Below, one piece after another: positions 1 through 6,239 of a stretch of 10,279 nt of DNA. The notes below the pieces were generated by a model. That model was given only the letters and a program-made list of their open reading frames with translations. It was not told where the DNA came from and searched no databases. Position 1 is the stretch's first letter. The number at the start of each line of letters is the position of its first letter. Made by a program: the position numbers and the translations under genes. The DNA comes from an uncultured Kiritimatiellota bacterium (GTDB lineage Bacteria > Verrucomicrobiota > Kiritimatiellia > RFP12 > UBA1067), in assembly GCA_934654805.1 (NCBI GenBank), contig CAKUGW010000113.1:1-10279 (forward strand), in the 5' to 3' direction.

Positions 1-1242
1 CGCGCGGTTCTTCGAGTAGAACAGCTGCAGGAAGTTCTGCGCGTCGGGATAGTCCCCGACCCAGCCCATGCGGAACATCTGGACGCGCCCCTCGCCCGTC
101 GCCTTCAGGAAGGCGTCCCACGTCTTGAAATCGCATTCGAGCCGCACGCCGACCCTTTCGTAGAAGGCCGCCATCAGCTCGGCCGCCTCGCGGCTTTCCT
201 GCGAGGCGCGCCCAATCGAGAGCGTCAGCACGAGCCGACGCCCCGTCTGCGGGTCGATGCCGCCCGGATAGCCCGCCTCAGCCATCAGCCGCCGCGCCTT
301 GTCGAGGTCGAAGGCGTAGGGAAACGGCGTTTCCAGCCGTCCCTCGACGCCCGGCGGCACGGGTCCGTCGCCGCGCCGGATGCGTCCGTTGTAGAACTTC
401 TCCCACGCGGCGGAGTCGAATGCCGCGTTCAGCGCCTGCCGGAGCTTGCGGTTCGGGCCCAGCACGGGATCGCGCATGTTGATGCCGACGTACAGCACGT
501 CGAGCGCATCCATCGAATGCAGCTTCACGCCCTGCGCCGCCAGCGCCGGCTCCAGCCGCCCGTCCGAACCGACGACCGCGTCCCAGTTGTCGCGCGAGAT
601 CTCACCGAGGAAGTCGATCTCGCCCTTCAGGAACATGAGCCATTGCGTGGAGACGTCGTCAACCACCAGGTAGCGCACGACGTCAAAACCGTTCCGATTG
701 CCCGTCGTTCCGCTTTTCCCTCTTCTCTCGAACACCATCTCGTGGTTCTTGCGCCAGCGCGTGAGCGTGTAGGGGCCTGTCCCCTCGCCCTGCGGCCCGC
801 GCACGGCAGTCGCCGGCATCGACAGGAGCCACGGGAAGAAGTGGCACCGCCGCTTCAGCGTGACGACGACCGTCTGCGCGTCGGGCGCGGCAACCGTCGC
901 GACGTCCTTCAGGATCCAGCCGTTCGGCGAGACGGCCTTCGGGTCGCGCAGACGCTCGAGCGACCGCACGACGTCAACGGCCGTCAACGCCCCCGACGGA
1001 TGCGCCACGCGGAACGTGTAGACGAGTCCGTCCGCCGAGACGTCGGGCAGCTCGCAGAAGCCGGGCACAAGACGGTAAGGCCGCGCCCTGTAGTCGATGG
1101 CGAGCGGCATCTCGTAGAGGAGTCCGACGGCATGAGAGTCGTAGAGCGACCGCGCCTGGGCGGGATCCAGCGACGAGACGCGCTCCATCGGGCGCGTGAA
1201 CGTCGCCGCCAGGGCGAGGATCGAGACGGAGGCGAGGCTCAT
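1..1242 (-). CDS. ABC transporter family 5 substrate-binding protein, 3' part outside window
   Basis: 414 codons are open from an ATG at 1242 to the left edge with no stop, so the C-terminus is missing. The protein resembles family 5 extracellular solute-binding proteins (DppA/OppA type), which deliver peptides or other solutes to an ABC importer. Matching features are SLDPA at residues 24-28, GTGPYTL at 154-160, YVGINMRDP with the following RQALNAAFD at 251-276, GPVPPG at 293-298, DKARRLMAEAGYPGG at 314-328 and GWVGDYPDAQNFLQ at 393-406. The ATG overlaps the plsY stop as ATGA, which suggests translational coupling. The first residues (MSLASVSILALAATFT) have no basic n-region and run straight into the first family strand, so a normal signal peptide or lipobox is not visible. 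The frame stays open upstream inside plsY, so a different start is possible. The substrate cannot be told from sequence. Confidence 0.85.
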   Translation of the reverse strand, partial: MSLASVSILALAATFTRPMERVSSLDPAQARSLYDSHAVGLLYEMPLAIDYRARPYRLVPGFCELPDVSADGLVYTFRVAHPSGALTAVDVVRSLERLRDPKAVSPNGWILKDVATVAAPDAQTVVVTLKRRCHFFPWLLSMPATAVRGPQGEGTGPYTLTRWRKNHEMVFERRGKSGTTGNRNGFDVVRYLVVDDVSTQWLMFLKGEIDFLGEISRDNWDAVVGSDGRLEPALAAQGVKLHSMDALDVLYVGINMRDPVLGPNRKLRQALNAAFDSAAWEKFYNGRIRRGDGPVPPGVEGRLETPFPYAFDLDKARRLMAEAGYPGGIDPQTGRRLVLTLSIGRASQESREAAELMAAFYERVGVRLECDFKTWDAFLKATGEGRVQMFRMGWVGDYPDAQNFLQLFYSKNRA

Positions 1243-1853
1243 GACGCGCGCGGCCGGCGAGAGAAAAGGAAAATCTTGTTCTCGGTGCCCCGGACGAGGC
1301 GGCCGATGTTCGCGCGGTGCTTCCAGATGACGAACAGCGCGACCAGCGTGACGAGGACGCACTGCGGCAGGTTCGCCGCGCCCTCGGCGCCAAGCACCGG
1401 GAACCAGACCGCGACCGCGAGAAAAGCCGCCGCCGAGCAGCTGCCGAGCGAGATGTAGTGCGAGGAGGCGAAGACAACCGCGAAGAGCGCGAACGCCACG
1501 CTGACGACGCCGGGGACAAGGCCGATCAGCATGCCGAACGCCGTCGCCACGCCTTTGCCGCCCCTGAACTTCATGTAGGGCGTGAGCATGTGGCCGACGA
1601 CGCAGGCGACGCCCACCCAGAGGGCCGGGCCACCGCACGCCTTCGCCGCAAGCGTCGGCAGAAGGCCCTTCAGGACATCGCACGCGAAGGCGAGAAGCCC
1701 CCACTTCCTGCCGACCGTGCGGAAGACGTTCGTCGCGCCGATGTTCTTCGAGCCGACCGTCCGCACGTCCACGCCGCGCAGGCGCCCGATCAGGTAGCCA
1801 AACGGGATCCCGCCAATCAGATAGGCCGAGACAATCCAAAGCAGTTCGCGCAT
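1239..1853 (-). CDS. plsY: Glycerol-3-phosphate acyltransferase PlsY
   Basis: 204 residues, the usual size for PlsY, the integral membrane enzyme that moves an acyl group from acyl phosphate to glycerol 3-phosphate, the first step of phospholipid synthesis with PlsX. The three family motifs are present: GSKNIGATNVFRTVG at residues 34-48, KFRGGKGVATAFG in the first half of the protein, and HRANIGRLVRGTE near the C-terminus. Several hydrophobic segments alternate with these loops, starting with residues 4-23. The ATG at 1853 is preceded by a poorly spaced AAAGG (12 nt). A 68-nt gap containing a small hairpin separates it from the upstream glycosyltransferase gene. Its TGA overlaps the ATG of the downstream binding-protein gene. 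Co-location with a membrane glycosyltransferase fits an envelope-synthesis role. Confidence 0.95.
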   Translation of the reverse strand: MRELLWIVSAYLIGGIPFGYLIGRLRGVDVRTVGSKNIGATNVFRTVGRKWGLLAFACDVLKGLLPTLAAKACGGPALWVGVACVVGHMLTPYMKFRGGKGVATAFGMLIGLVPGVVSVAFALFAVVFASSHYISLGSCSAAAFLAVAVWFPVLGAEGAANLPQCVLVTLVALFVIWKHRANIGRLVRGTENKIFLFSRRPRAS

Positions 1854-1898
1854 TTCAGCAGATTACCTTTCTGAATTCATTTGAGGGCAAAGACATTC

Positions 1899-1918
1899 GA
1901 CGCCGGACAGCGGGCGTC
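1899..1918 (-). repeat. Perfect 6-bp inverted repeat (hairpin) between glycosyltransferase gene and plsY
   Basis: On the minus strand GACGCC and GGCGTC flank an 8-nt loop, immediately after the glycosyltransferase stop codon. The stem is all G/C except one A-T pair. It is not followed by a T-run, so it is not a classical intrinsic terminator. It could be a 3'-end stabiliser, a weak attenuator, or chance in GC-rich DNA. Confidence 0.4.
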
Positions 1919-1921
1919 CCT

Positions 1922-3739
1922 TCACGTGAGCGCATGATCCCTTCCGATGTATTCGCAGGGCGCGCGGTCGGCGCACAGTCCGCGCAGGAACTGGACGCCG
2001 TACCAGACGTGGCTCGCGACGATGCCGGACGCCACGAGCAGGGTGTCCAGCGGCTTCAGGCTGAACGACGAGACCGCCACCAGGACGAGGTAAAGCGCCA
2101 GCGGCGCGCTGCACGCGACAAGCGCGGACGTCGGCAGGGCGCCCGCCGCCGTGCCGGCCGCCAGCAGCGAAAGCCCGGCGAGATAGGCGACAAAGAGCGT
2201 CGGCACGAAATACGCGAACCGCCGCGAGTTCGACGGGAACCGCTTGCAGAAGTAGCCCCGGTGGAAGCCGTAGCGGCCAAGCTGCCGGAGGTGCGGCAGG
2301 AGCAGCGGGCGCCGGTGGTGGTAGACGATCACCCACGGGTCGTAGACGATGCGCTTCCAGCTGTCGATGATGTCCTTGCAGAGCAGCGTGTCCTCGCCCG
2401 GCCAGAAGTCCGTGCGATAGCCGCCGATCCGGTCGAGGACGTCCTTGCGGACGAACAGGTTGCAGCTCGGATAGTCCTCGACGTCCTTTCGCACGCCGCC
2501 CGCGCGGTAGCGGTAGCTGTAGGTCCCCGAAACGAGGAAGCTGTCGTAGACGCGGCCGCCGAGCGCCGCCAGCCGCCGGTCGTCGGGCGGCGTCACGCCA
2601 GGACCGCCCACCGCGCCGATGTCGCGGTCGCCAAAGTACTTCACCGCGTACTCGATCCAGTGGGCGTCCGGGTAGGCGTCGTCGTCGATGAACGCGACAA
2701 TCTCGCCCCTCGCCGCGCGGATGCCGAGGTTGCGCTTCTCGGCGGGGCGCACCTTGCCCGTCGGGAGGTAGCGGACGCGATTGTCCGCCGGTGCCGTCGC
2801 GCCAGGAACCTGTCCGTCGGGGAGGACGATGACCTCCCAGTTCGCGTAGCTCTGCCCCCGGATCGCCGCAAGGCATTCGTCGAGCATCCGGCTCGGCTTC
2901 GGGCAGGCGATCACGACGGAGACGAGCGGCTCGTGGTCGAGCTTCTGCGGGATGAGACACTTTGAGTAGTAGCCGAGAATCCGAAGGCGGTAGAAGACGG
3001 CGAGCGTGTCCATCGCCATGTTGCGGACGGTGTCGGCCTTGAGCGCCCCGAACTTGTTGCCGAACCTGATGACGACGGGCGCCTCGGCGATCTTCGCGCC
3101 ATTCTGCGCGGCGATCGACAGGAGCTCTAGGTCGAAGGCGTAGGCCTTCACGAGCATCCGTGCCAGCGCATCGCCGAGGATCTCGCGCTTGAAGAGCTTC
3201 ATGCCCGTCTGCGTGTCGGTGATCCTGAGCCCGAAGGCAAGCCGCACGAGCGTGAAGTAGCAGGCGCTCACGAGCCGCCGGTGCCACGGGTACTGCACGA
3301 CGGAGCGCGGGTGGCGCTTGGAGCCGACGACGATGTCCGCCGCCTTGACGGCCATCTGCTCGAAGAACTGCGGCGTCTGCTGGGGGTTGATGTCGAGGTC
3401 GCCGTCGAGGAGCAGCACGTAGCGGCCGGTCGACGCCTCGAACCCGGCCCGGAGCGCGGCGCCCTTGCCGCCGTTGCGCGGACAGACGACCGGCTTCAGC
3501 GTGACGTGCGCATACCCGGCGGTGCTGAAGCCCCGGAGGATCGCGTCCGTGCCGTCGCCGCTGCCGTCATCGACGGGCACGAGCTCCGTCTCGACGCCGT
3601 GGCGCTCGAAGAGCTCGGCGACCGTGCGCAGATTCCCCTCGGCCTCGGCGGCGAGCCGGTAGAGGGGCATGATTACGGAGAGACGGCCGTTGCCGACCGT
3701 CTCCCGCGTGAGTTTCCATTTCTCGTCGAGTCTCGTCAC
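1922..3739 (-). CDS. Tandem glycosyltransferase family 2 protein with C-terminal membrane segments
   Basis: 605 residues containing two GT-A (family 2) domains in one chain. Domain 1 (about 20-260) resembles polyprenyl-phosphate sugar synthases of the Alg5/DPM type: SVIMPLYR at 21-28, PVDDGSGDGT at 55-64, NGGKGAALRAGF at 89-100, LLDGDLD at 110-116, and TDTQTGMKLFKRE at 174-186. Domain 2 (about 272-500) resembles ExoA-like transferases: VSVVIACPKP at 273-282, AEKRNLGIRAARGEIVAFIDDDAYPD at 333-358, and the acceptor-site WPGEDT at 446-451. Hydrophobic stretches at about 508-528, 537-558 and 566-585 should anchor it in the inner membrane. No QxxRW motif is seen, arguing against a processive synthase. 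The start is GTG (3739), overlapping the rplI TGA as GTGA; the next ATG (Met24) would cut into domain 1. A polyprenyl-linked sugar for envelope glycan is likely; donor and acceptor are unknown. Confidence 0.88.
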   Translation of the reverse strand: MTRLDEKWKLTRETVGNGRLSVIMPLYRLAAEAEGNLRTVAELFERHGVETELVPVDDGSGDGTDAILRGFSTAGYAHVTLKPVVCPRNGGKGAALRAGFEASTGRYVLLLDGDLDINPQQTPQFFEQMAVKAADIVVGSKRHPRSVVQYPWHRRLVSACYFTLVRLAFGLRITDTQTGMKLFKREILGDALARMLVKAYAFDLELLSIAAQNGAKIAEAPVVIRFGNKFGALKADTVRNMAMDTLAVFYRLRILGYYSKCLIPQKLDHEPLVSVVIACPKPSRMLDECLAAIRGQSYANWEVIVLPDGQVPGATAPADNRVRYLPTGKVRPAEKRNLGIRAARGEIVAFIDDDAYPDAHWIEYAVKYFGDRDIGAVGGPGVTPPDDRRLAALGGRVYDSFLVSGTYSYRYRAGGVRKDVEDYPSCNLFVRKDVLDRIGGYRTDFWPGEDTLLCKDIIDSWKRIVYDPWVIVYHHRRPLLLPHLRQLGRYGFHRGYFCKRFPSNSRRFAYFVPTLFVAYLAGLSLLAAGTAAGALPTSALVACSAPLALYLVLVAVSSFSLKPLDTLLVASGIVASHVWYGVQFLRGLCADRAPCEYIGRDHALT

Positions 3740-4209
3740 TCCTGAGGAGCTTCCTCGTCGAGGATGACGATCTTGAACTTGACGGTGACGCCGCGCCCAA
3801 GGTCGATCTTCGGCTCGTAGACGCCGACTTCGCGGAGCGCGTCGTCGAGCTCGAGCTGATGGCGCTCGATCTTGACGCCGCGGTTCGCCTCGATCGCCGC
3901 AAGGATGTCCGTGACGCTGACCGCGCCATAGAGCTTCTTGCCGTCCGTCGTGTGAGCGGAGACGGTGATCTCGAGCTTCTCGAGCTTCTTGGCGAGCTCG
4001 AGCGCGGCCTTCTTCTCCTCGGCGGCGCGCGCGGCGCGCTCGGCCTCGAGCTTCTTCAGGCGGCGCTTCGCGGCTTCCGTCGCGACGGCGGCGAGGCCCT
4101 TCGTGAAGAGGTAGTTGCGGGCGTAGCCGGGGGCGACCTTGACGATCTCGCCGGCCTTGCCGAGCTTCTTCACGCTGTCCATGAGCATGACTTCGATGTG
4201 CTGTGCCAT
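3736..4209 (-). CDS. rplI: Large ribosomal subunit protein bL9
   Basis: 157 residues, slightly above the usual 149. The N-terminal rRNA-binding domain has the family pattern VMLMDSVKKLGKAGEIVKVAPGY followed by ARNYLFTKGLA (together residues 7-40). A long charged connecting helix follows (about 43-76, rich in Lys, Glu and Ala), then the C-terminal domain with DGKKLYGAVSVTDI and PKIDLGRGVTVKFKI. bL9 binds 23S rRNA domain V at the base of the L1 stalk. A strong AAGGAG lies 7 nt before the ATG. It follows rpsR by 16 nt in the standard bS6-SSB-bS18-bL9 order. Its stop overlaps the GTG start of the glycosyltransferase, so that envelope gene is probably co-translated with it. Confidence 0.97.
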   Translation of the reverse strand: MAQHIEVMLMDSVKKLGKAGEIVKVAPGYARNYLFTKGLAAVATEAAKRRLKKLEAERAARAAEEKKAALELAKKLEKLEITVSAHTTDGKKLYGAVSVTDILAAIEANRGVKIERHQLELDDALREVGVYEPKIDLGRGVTVKFKIVILDEEAPQE

Positions 4210-4225
4210 TTGCCTGCTCCTTCCC

Positions 4226-4456
4226 TTAGGCCATGAGGCCCATGTTGCGGGCGCGCTTGACGCCCTGGCGGATCTGGCGCTGCTGCTGCGAGGTCACCCC
4301 CGTGATGCGCGCCGGCAGGATCTTGCCGTAGTCGGTGATGTAGTACTTCAGCGTCTCGATGTCGTTGACGTCGATCGCGTCGTTCCTGCGGAGCGGCGGA
4401 CGCTTCCTCGCGGCGAACTCCTCGCCGGCCGAGCTGTTGGATTTCTTGAAAGCCAT
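4226..4456 (-). CDS. rpsR: Small ribosomal subunit protein bS18
   Basis: 76 residues, normal length. The signature region is clear: IDVNDIETLKYYITDYGKILPARITG (about residues 28-53), followed by SQQQRQIRQGVKRARNMGLM. bS18 pairs with bS6 on the 30S platform at 16S helices 22-23. No cysteine is present, so this is the zinc-free form. AAGGA sits 7-8 nt before the ATG in a locally A/T-rich 39-nt gap after ssb, which should keep the initiation site unstructured. It lies in the conserved bS6-SSB-bS18-bL9 order. Confidence 0.97.
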   Translation of the reverse strand: MAFKKSNSSAGEEFAARKRPPLRRNDAIDVNDIETLKYYITDYGKILPARITGVTSQQQRQIRQGVKRARNMGLMA

Positions 4457-4495
4457 TTTGTTTTCCTTAGAGGTTGTTTTCTATTCGGTCATTTC

Positions 4496-4912
4496 TCAGA
4501 ACGGGATGTCGGCAGGATCGCTCTCGGGCGTTTCGGGCGCGACAGGTTCGGCCGCCGGTTTCGGGCCGTTCGCAAAGCGGTCGCCCTTCGGCAGGAACTT
4601 GATCGTGTTCGCACGGACCTTGAGCTTCTGGTGCTTGACGCCGTCCTTCTCCCAGCTGTCCATCTGGAGCCGCCCCTCGACGAGCACGGAGCTTCCCTTC
4701 GCCAGGTACTGCCCGCAGAGCTCGGCGAGCTTGTCCCAGGCGTCGACGTCGACGAAGACGGGGAAGTCCTGCACATTGCCGTTGCGGTCCCTCCGCCGCT
4801 CGTTGATGGCGACGCCGAGGCGCGCGACCTTCATGCCGCTCGCGCCGGTCGCGCGCACATCCGGGTCGCGCGTGAGGTTGCCCATCAGGATCACTTTGTT
4901 GAAAGACGCCAT
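4496..4912 (-). CDS. ssb: Single-stranded DNA-binding protein SSB
   Basis: 138 residues. The N-terminal OB fold begins FNKVILMGNLTRDPDVR (residues 4-20) and continues with VARLGVAIN, VDVDAWDKLAELCGQYLAKGSSVLVEGRL and VRANTIKFL, all typical of bacterial SSB. A short Pro/Ala/Glu-rich linker (about 111-130) leads to an acidic tip, DPADIPF, matching the DDDIPF partner-binding peptide. SSB coats single-stranded DNA and recruits replication and repair proteins. The ATG at 4912 is chosen because the fold starts directly after it and AAGGGG lies 7 nt upstream; the same frame stays open much further upstream, but only as a shadow of rpsF. It sits between rpsF and rpsR as in many bacteria. Confidence 0.96.
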   Translation of the reverse strand: MASFNKVILMGNLTRDPDVRATGASGMKVARLGVAINERRRDRNGNVQDFPVFVDVDAWDKLAELCGQYLAKGSSVLVEGRLQMDSWEKDGVKHQKLKVRANTIKFLPKGDRFANGPKPAAEPVAPETPESDPADIPF

Positions 4913-4932
4913 CGCGGCACCCCTTTCCTGCC

Positions 4933-5322
4933 TCAGGCCTCGATCTTGGCGGCGAGCGCCGCGGCGGCCGCCGCGTCCTTCTTCGCCTGGATCTCGGCGC
5001 GTTCGGCGCGCTCCTGCGCGATCTTCGCCTCGCGGCGGTCGTCGACCGCGAGAATCTGCACGCGGAACACGTCCTCGACGAGGTGGTAGCGGTTGACGAG
5101 CTCGTCGACCTTGGCCGGGTCGAGCTCGAGGCGGACCTTCACGTAGGTGCCGCGGTCGCGCTTCTTCATGGGCCGCGAGAACGTGCGCCCGCCGAGGACG
5201 ACCTTCTCCAGGACGTTGCCGCCGAGGCGCGCCACTTCCGCAAGGGCCTTCTCGAGCGGGGCTTCGACCGCGTCGTCCTTGGCGACGCCGACGAAGATGT
5301 AGAGAGCATCGTACTTCTTCAT
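4933..5322 (-). CDS. rpsF: Small ribosomal subunit protein bS6
   Basis: 129 residues. The core domain runs from MKKYDALYIF (1-10) through GGNVLEKVVLGGRTFSRPMKKRDRGTYVKVRLEL (34-67) and VEDVFRVQILAVDD (82-95). It then extends about 30 residues in a Lys/Glu/Ala-rich helical tail (99-129), longer than the minimal family form of about 95-100. bS6 forms a heterodimer with bS18 on the 30S platform. Its start overlaps the bL25 stop by one base (TAATG). Its Shine-Dalgarno AAGGAGGAG is supplied by the Lys-Glu-Glu codons at the end of the bL25 gene, so the two genes are likely coupled. No separate leader exists in which a known S6:S18 mRNA element could lie. Confidence 0.96.
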   Translation of the reverse strand: MKKYDALYIFVGVAKDDAVEAPLEKALAEVARLGGNVLEKVVLGGRTFSRPMKKRDRGTYVKVRLELDPAKVDELVNRYHLVEDVFRVQILAVDDRREAKIAQERAERAEIQAKKDAAAAAALAAKIEA

Positions 5323-6005
5323 TACTTCTTCTCCTCCTTCTTGTCGGCCGCGCCGGCCTCCTCTTCCTTGCCCTTCTTGATGACTTCGGGCGCCTTCGCC
5401 GCGTCCGTCGCCGCGGCAGCCGCCGCGCCGCCCGCCGCCGGCACGTCATCCGGGGCCTTGACGACCGCGAGCGCCAGCTCGCCGCGCGTCACGACCGTGT
5501 ACTTGTCGCCGAGCTTGAGGTCGCGCACGAACAGCGTCTGGTCAAGGTCGAGCGCCGACACGTCGACGTCGAACTTCTCCGGGATGTCCGTCGGGAGGAC
5601 GTCGATGTCGATCGTGCGGAGCACCTGCTCGAGGACGCCGCCGCCGAGCTTCACGCCCTTCGCCTCGCCGACGAGGAAGAGCGGCACCGTGATGCGAACC
5701 TTCTCGGACAGCGACACTTCGCTGAAGTCCACGTGAATGGGCGTGCCCTTGAGGACGTCGTTCTGCATCTCGCGCAGAAGCGCCGGGACTTCCCGCCCGT
5801 CCATGTCGAGCGTGACGAGCACCTGCTTGCCCGTGCGCCCGCGCATCGCCATCATGAAGTCGTGCTCCGGAAGCTTCACGAGCTCCGTGCCGCCCTTCTT
5901 CATCTTCATCACCGAACCGGGAATCATCCCCGTGCGGCGCAAACGGCGGACAGCCGCCGTACCCTGTTCAGTACGCGCCTCCGCCTTGATCCTGATCTGA
6001 TCCAT
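5322..6005 (-). CDS. rplY: Large ribosomal subunit protein bL25, long CTC/TL5 type
   Basis: 227 residues, the long two-domain form rather than the short E. coli L25 (about 94). The N-terminal 5S rRNA-binding domain (1-95) shows VRRLRRTGMIPGSV (19-32), ALLREMQNDVLKGTPIHVDF (75-94). The C-terminal CTC domain (about 96-185) has VPLFLVGEAKGVKLGGGVLEQ (107-127) and VLPTDIPEKFDVDVSAL (136-152). A tail from about 187 is Ala-rich, then Lys/Glu-rich. bL25 binds loop E of 5S rRNA in the central protuberance. The start at 6005 is chosen because the family begins here, AAAAGG lies 5 nt upstream, and the likely transcription start (about 6073) lies inside the longer frame that begins at 6125. The mRNA leader holds a 5S loop-E look-alike, suggesting autogenous control. 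It is first gene of the ribosomal cluster. Confidence 0.96.
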   Translation of the reverse strand: MDQIRIKAEARTEQGTAAVRRLRRTGMIPGSVMKMKKGGTELVKLPEHDFMMAMRGRTGKQVLVTLDMDGREVPALLREMQNDVLKGTPIHVDFSEVSLSEKVRITVPLFLVGEAKGVKLGGGVLEQVLRTIDIDVLPTDIPEKFDVDVSALDLDQTLFVRDLKLGDKYTVVTRGELALAVVKAPDDVPAAGGAAAAAATDAAKAPEVIKKGKEEEAGAADKKEEKK

Positions 6006-6010
6006 CTTTG

Positions 6011-6016
6011 CCTTTT
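6011..6016 (-). promoter_or_regulatory. Shine-Dalgarno site that fixes the rplY start
   Basis: AAAAGG lies 5 nt before the ATG at 6005 on the minus strand, in an A-rich stretch following the leader hairpin. It supports the 227-residue start over a longer frame opening at 6125. The base of the hairpin ends 11 nt upstream of this site, close enough for a bound protein to hinder 30S loading. Confidence 0.7.
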
Positions 6017-6027
6017 CTGGTAATTCT

Positions 6028-6065
6028 CCGCAATACTCTCGCGCACCCGCGCTACACTCTTGCGG
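6028..6065 (-). ncRNA. 5S rRNA loop-E mimic in the rplY (bL25) mRNA leader; candidate autogenous control element
   Basis: On the minus strand the leader can fold as an outer 6-bp stem, CCGCAA (6065-6060) with TTGCGG (6033-6028), a symmetric 7x7 internal loop, GAGTGTA (6059-6053) facing GAGAGTA (6040-6034), and an inner stem GCGC (6052-6049) with GCGC (6044-6041) closed by a GGGT tetraloop (6048-6045). The 3' loop strand plus its flanking C reads CGAGAGUA, identical to E. coli 5S rRNA 97-104. The 5' strand GAGUGUAG differs from 5S 72-79 (GAUGGUAG) at two central bases only. Loop E is the bL25 binding site, and the next gene encodes bL25. Regulation is inferred; sequence and pairing are seen directly. 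Confidence 0.75.
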
Positions 6066-6079
6066 CAAAAACGGCGAGT

Positions 6080-6109
6080 AGTATACCAAAATCGTCTCCT
6101 CTCGGTCAA
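6080..6109 (-). promoter_or_regulatory. Sigma70-type promoter of the rplY ribosomal operon
   Basis: On the minus strand, TTGACC (6109-6104) and TATACT (6085-6080) are separated by 18 bp. The start would fall near 6073, giving a leader of about 68 nt that begins just before the loop-E-like hairpin. The bases after the -10 box (ACTCGCCG) are fairly G/C-rich, as in many stringently controlled ribosomal promoters, though that is only suggestive. Confidence 0.72.
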
Positions 6110-6124
6110 ACGGACGGCGGCCCA

Positions 6125-6153
6125 TTGACGCGGGAAGGCGATTCTGCTATACT
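6125..6153 (+). promoter_or_regulatory. Sigma70-type promoter of the nagB unit
   Basis: TTGACG (6125-6130) and TATACT (6148-6153) are separated by exactly 17 bp. The expected start is near 6160, giving an approximately 80-nt leader to the nagB ATG. It stands back to back with the rplY promoter; the two -35 boxes are 15 bp apart. Confidence 0.78.
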
Positions 6154-6201
6154 CTCGTCCATTGTTTCCCATGCATGTGTTTCCGTATAGAACACCACCC
6201 C

Positions 6202-6223
6202 CTTAAGGCTAACTTAAGGCTAA
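6202..6223 (+). repeat. Perfect tandem 11-bp repeat in the nagB leader
   Basis: CTTAAGGCTAA occurs twice in a row (6202-6212 and 6213-6223), and the core TAAGGC appears a third time at 6221-6226. Each unit holds the palindrome CTTAAG. The block ends just before the nagB Shine-Dalgarno AAAGGA (6227-6232). It could be an operator, a set of decoy ribosome sites (each unit carries AAGG), or a product of replication slippage. Confidence 0.8.
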
Positions 6224-6239
6224 GGCAAAGGACAGAAAA

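Noticed and set aside
1899..1918. Intrinsic terminator after the glycosyltransferase gene
   Set aside because: The 6-bp stem is short and is not followed by a run of T, so it is listed only as an inverted repeat.
1854..1921. Separate promoter for plsY in the 68-nt gap (TTGCCC and TAATCT)
   Set aside because: The spacer would be 19 bp, both boxes are poor, and the -10 would lie too near the start codon; not supported as a promoter.
1863..3287. 474-codon minus-strand frame overlapping the glycosyltransferase gene
   Set aside because: Arg/Pro-rich composition with no motifs; it is the same-strand frame-shadow of the well-matched glycosyltransferase.
4933..5340. S6:S18 ribosomal leader element before rpsF
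   Set aside because: rpsF overlaps the bL25 stop and there is no untranslated leader; I could not identify the CCG-containing motif.
6006..6125. Longer bL25 frame starting at 6125 with about 40 extra residues
   Set aside because: The extra part is unlike the family, covers the promoter and the loop-E hairpin, and the predicted transcript starts inside it; a Shine-Dalgarno sits properly before 6005.
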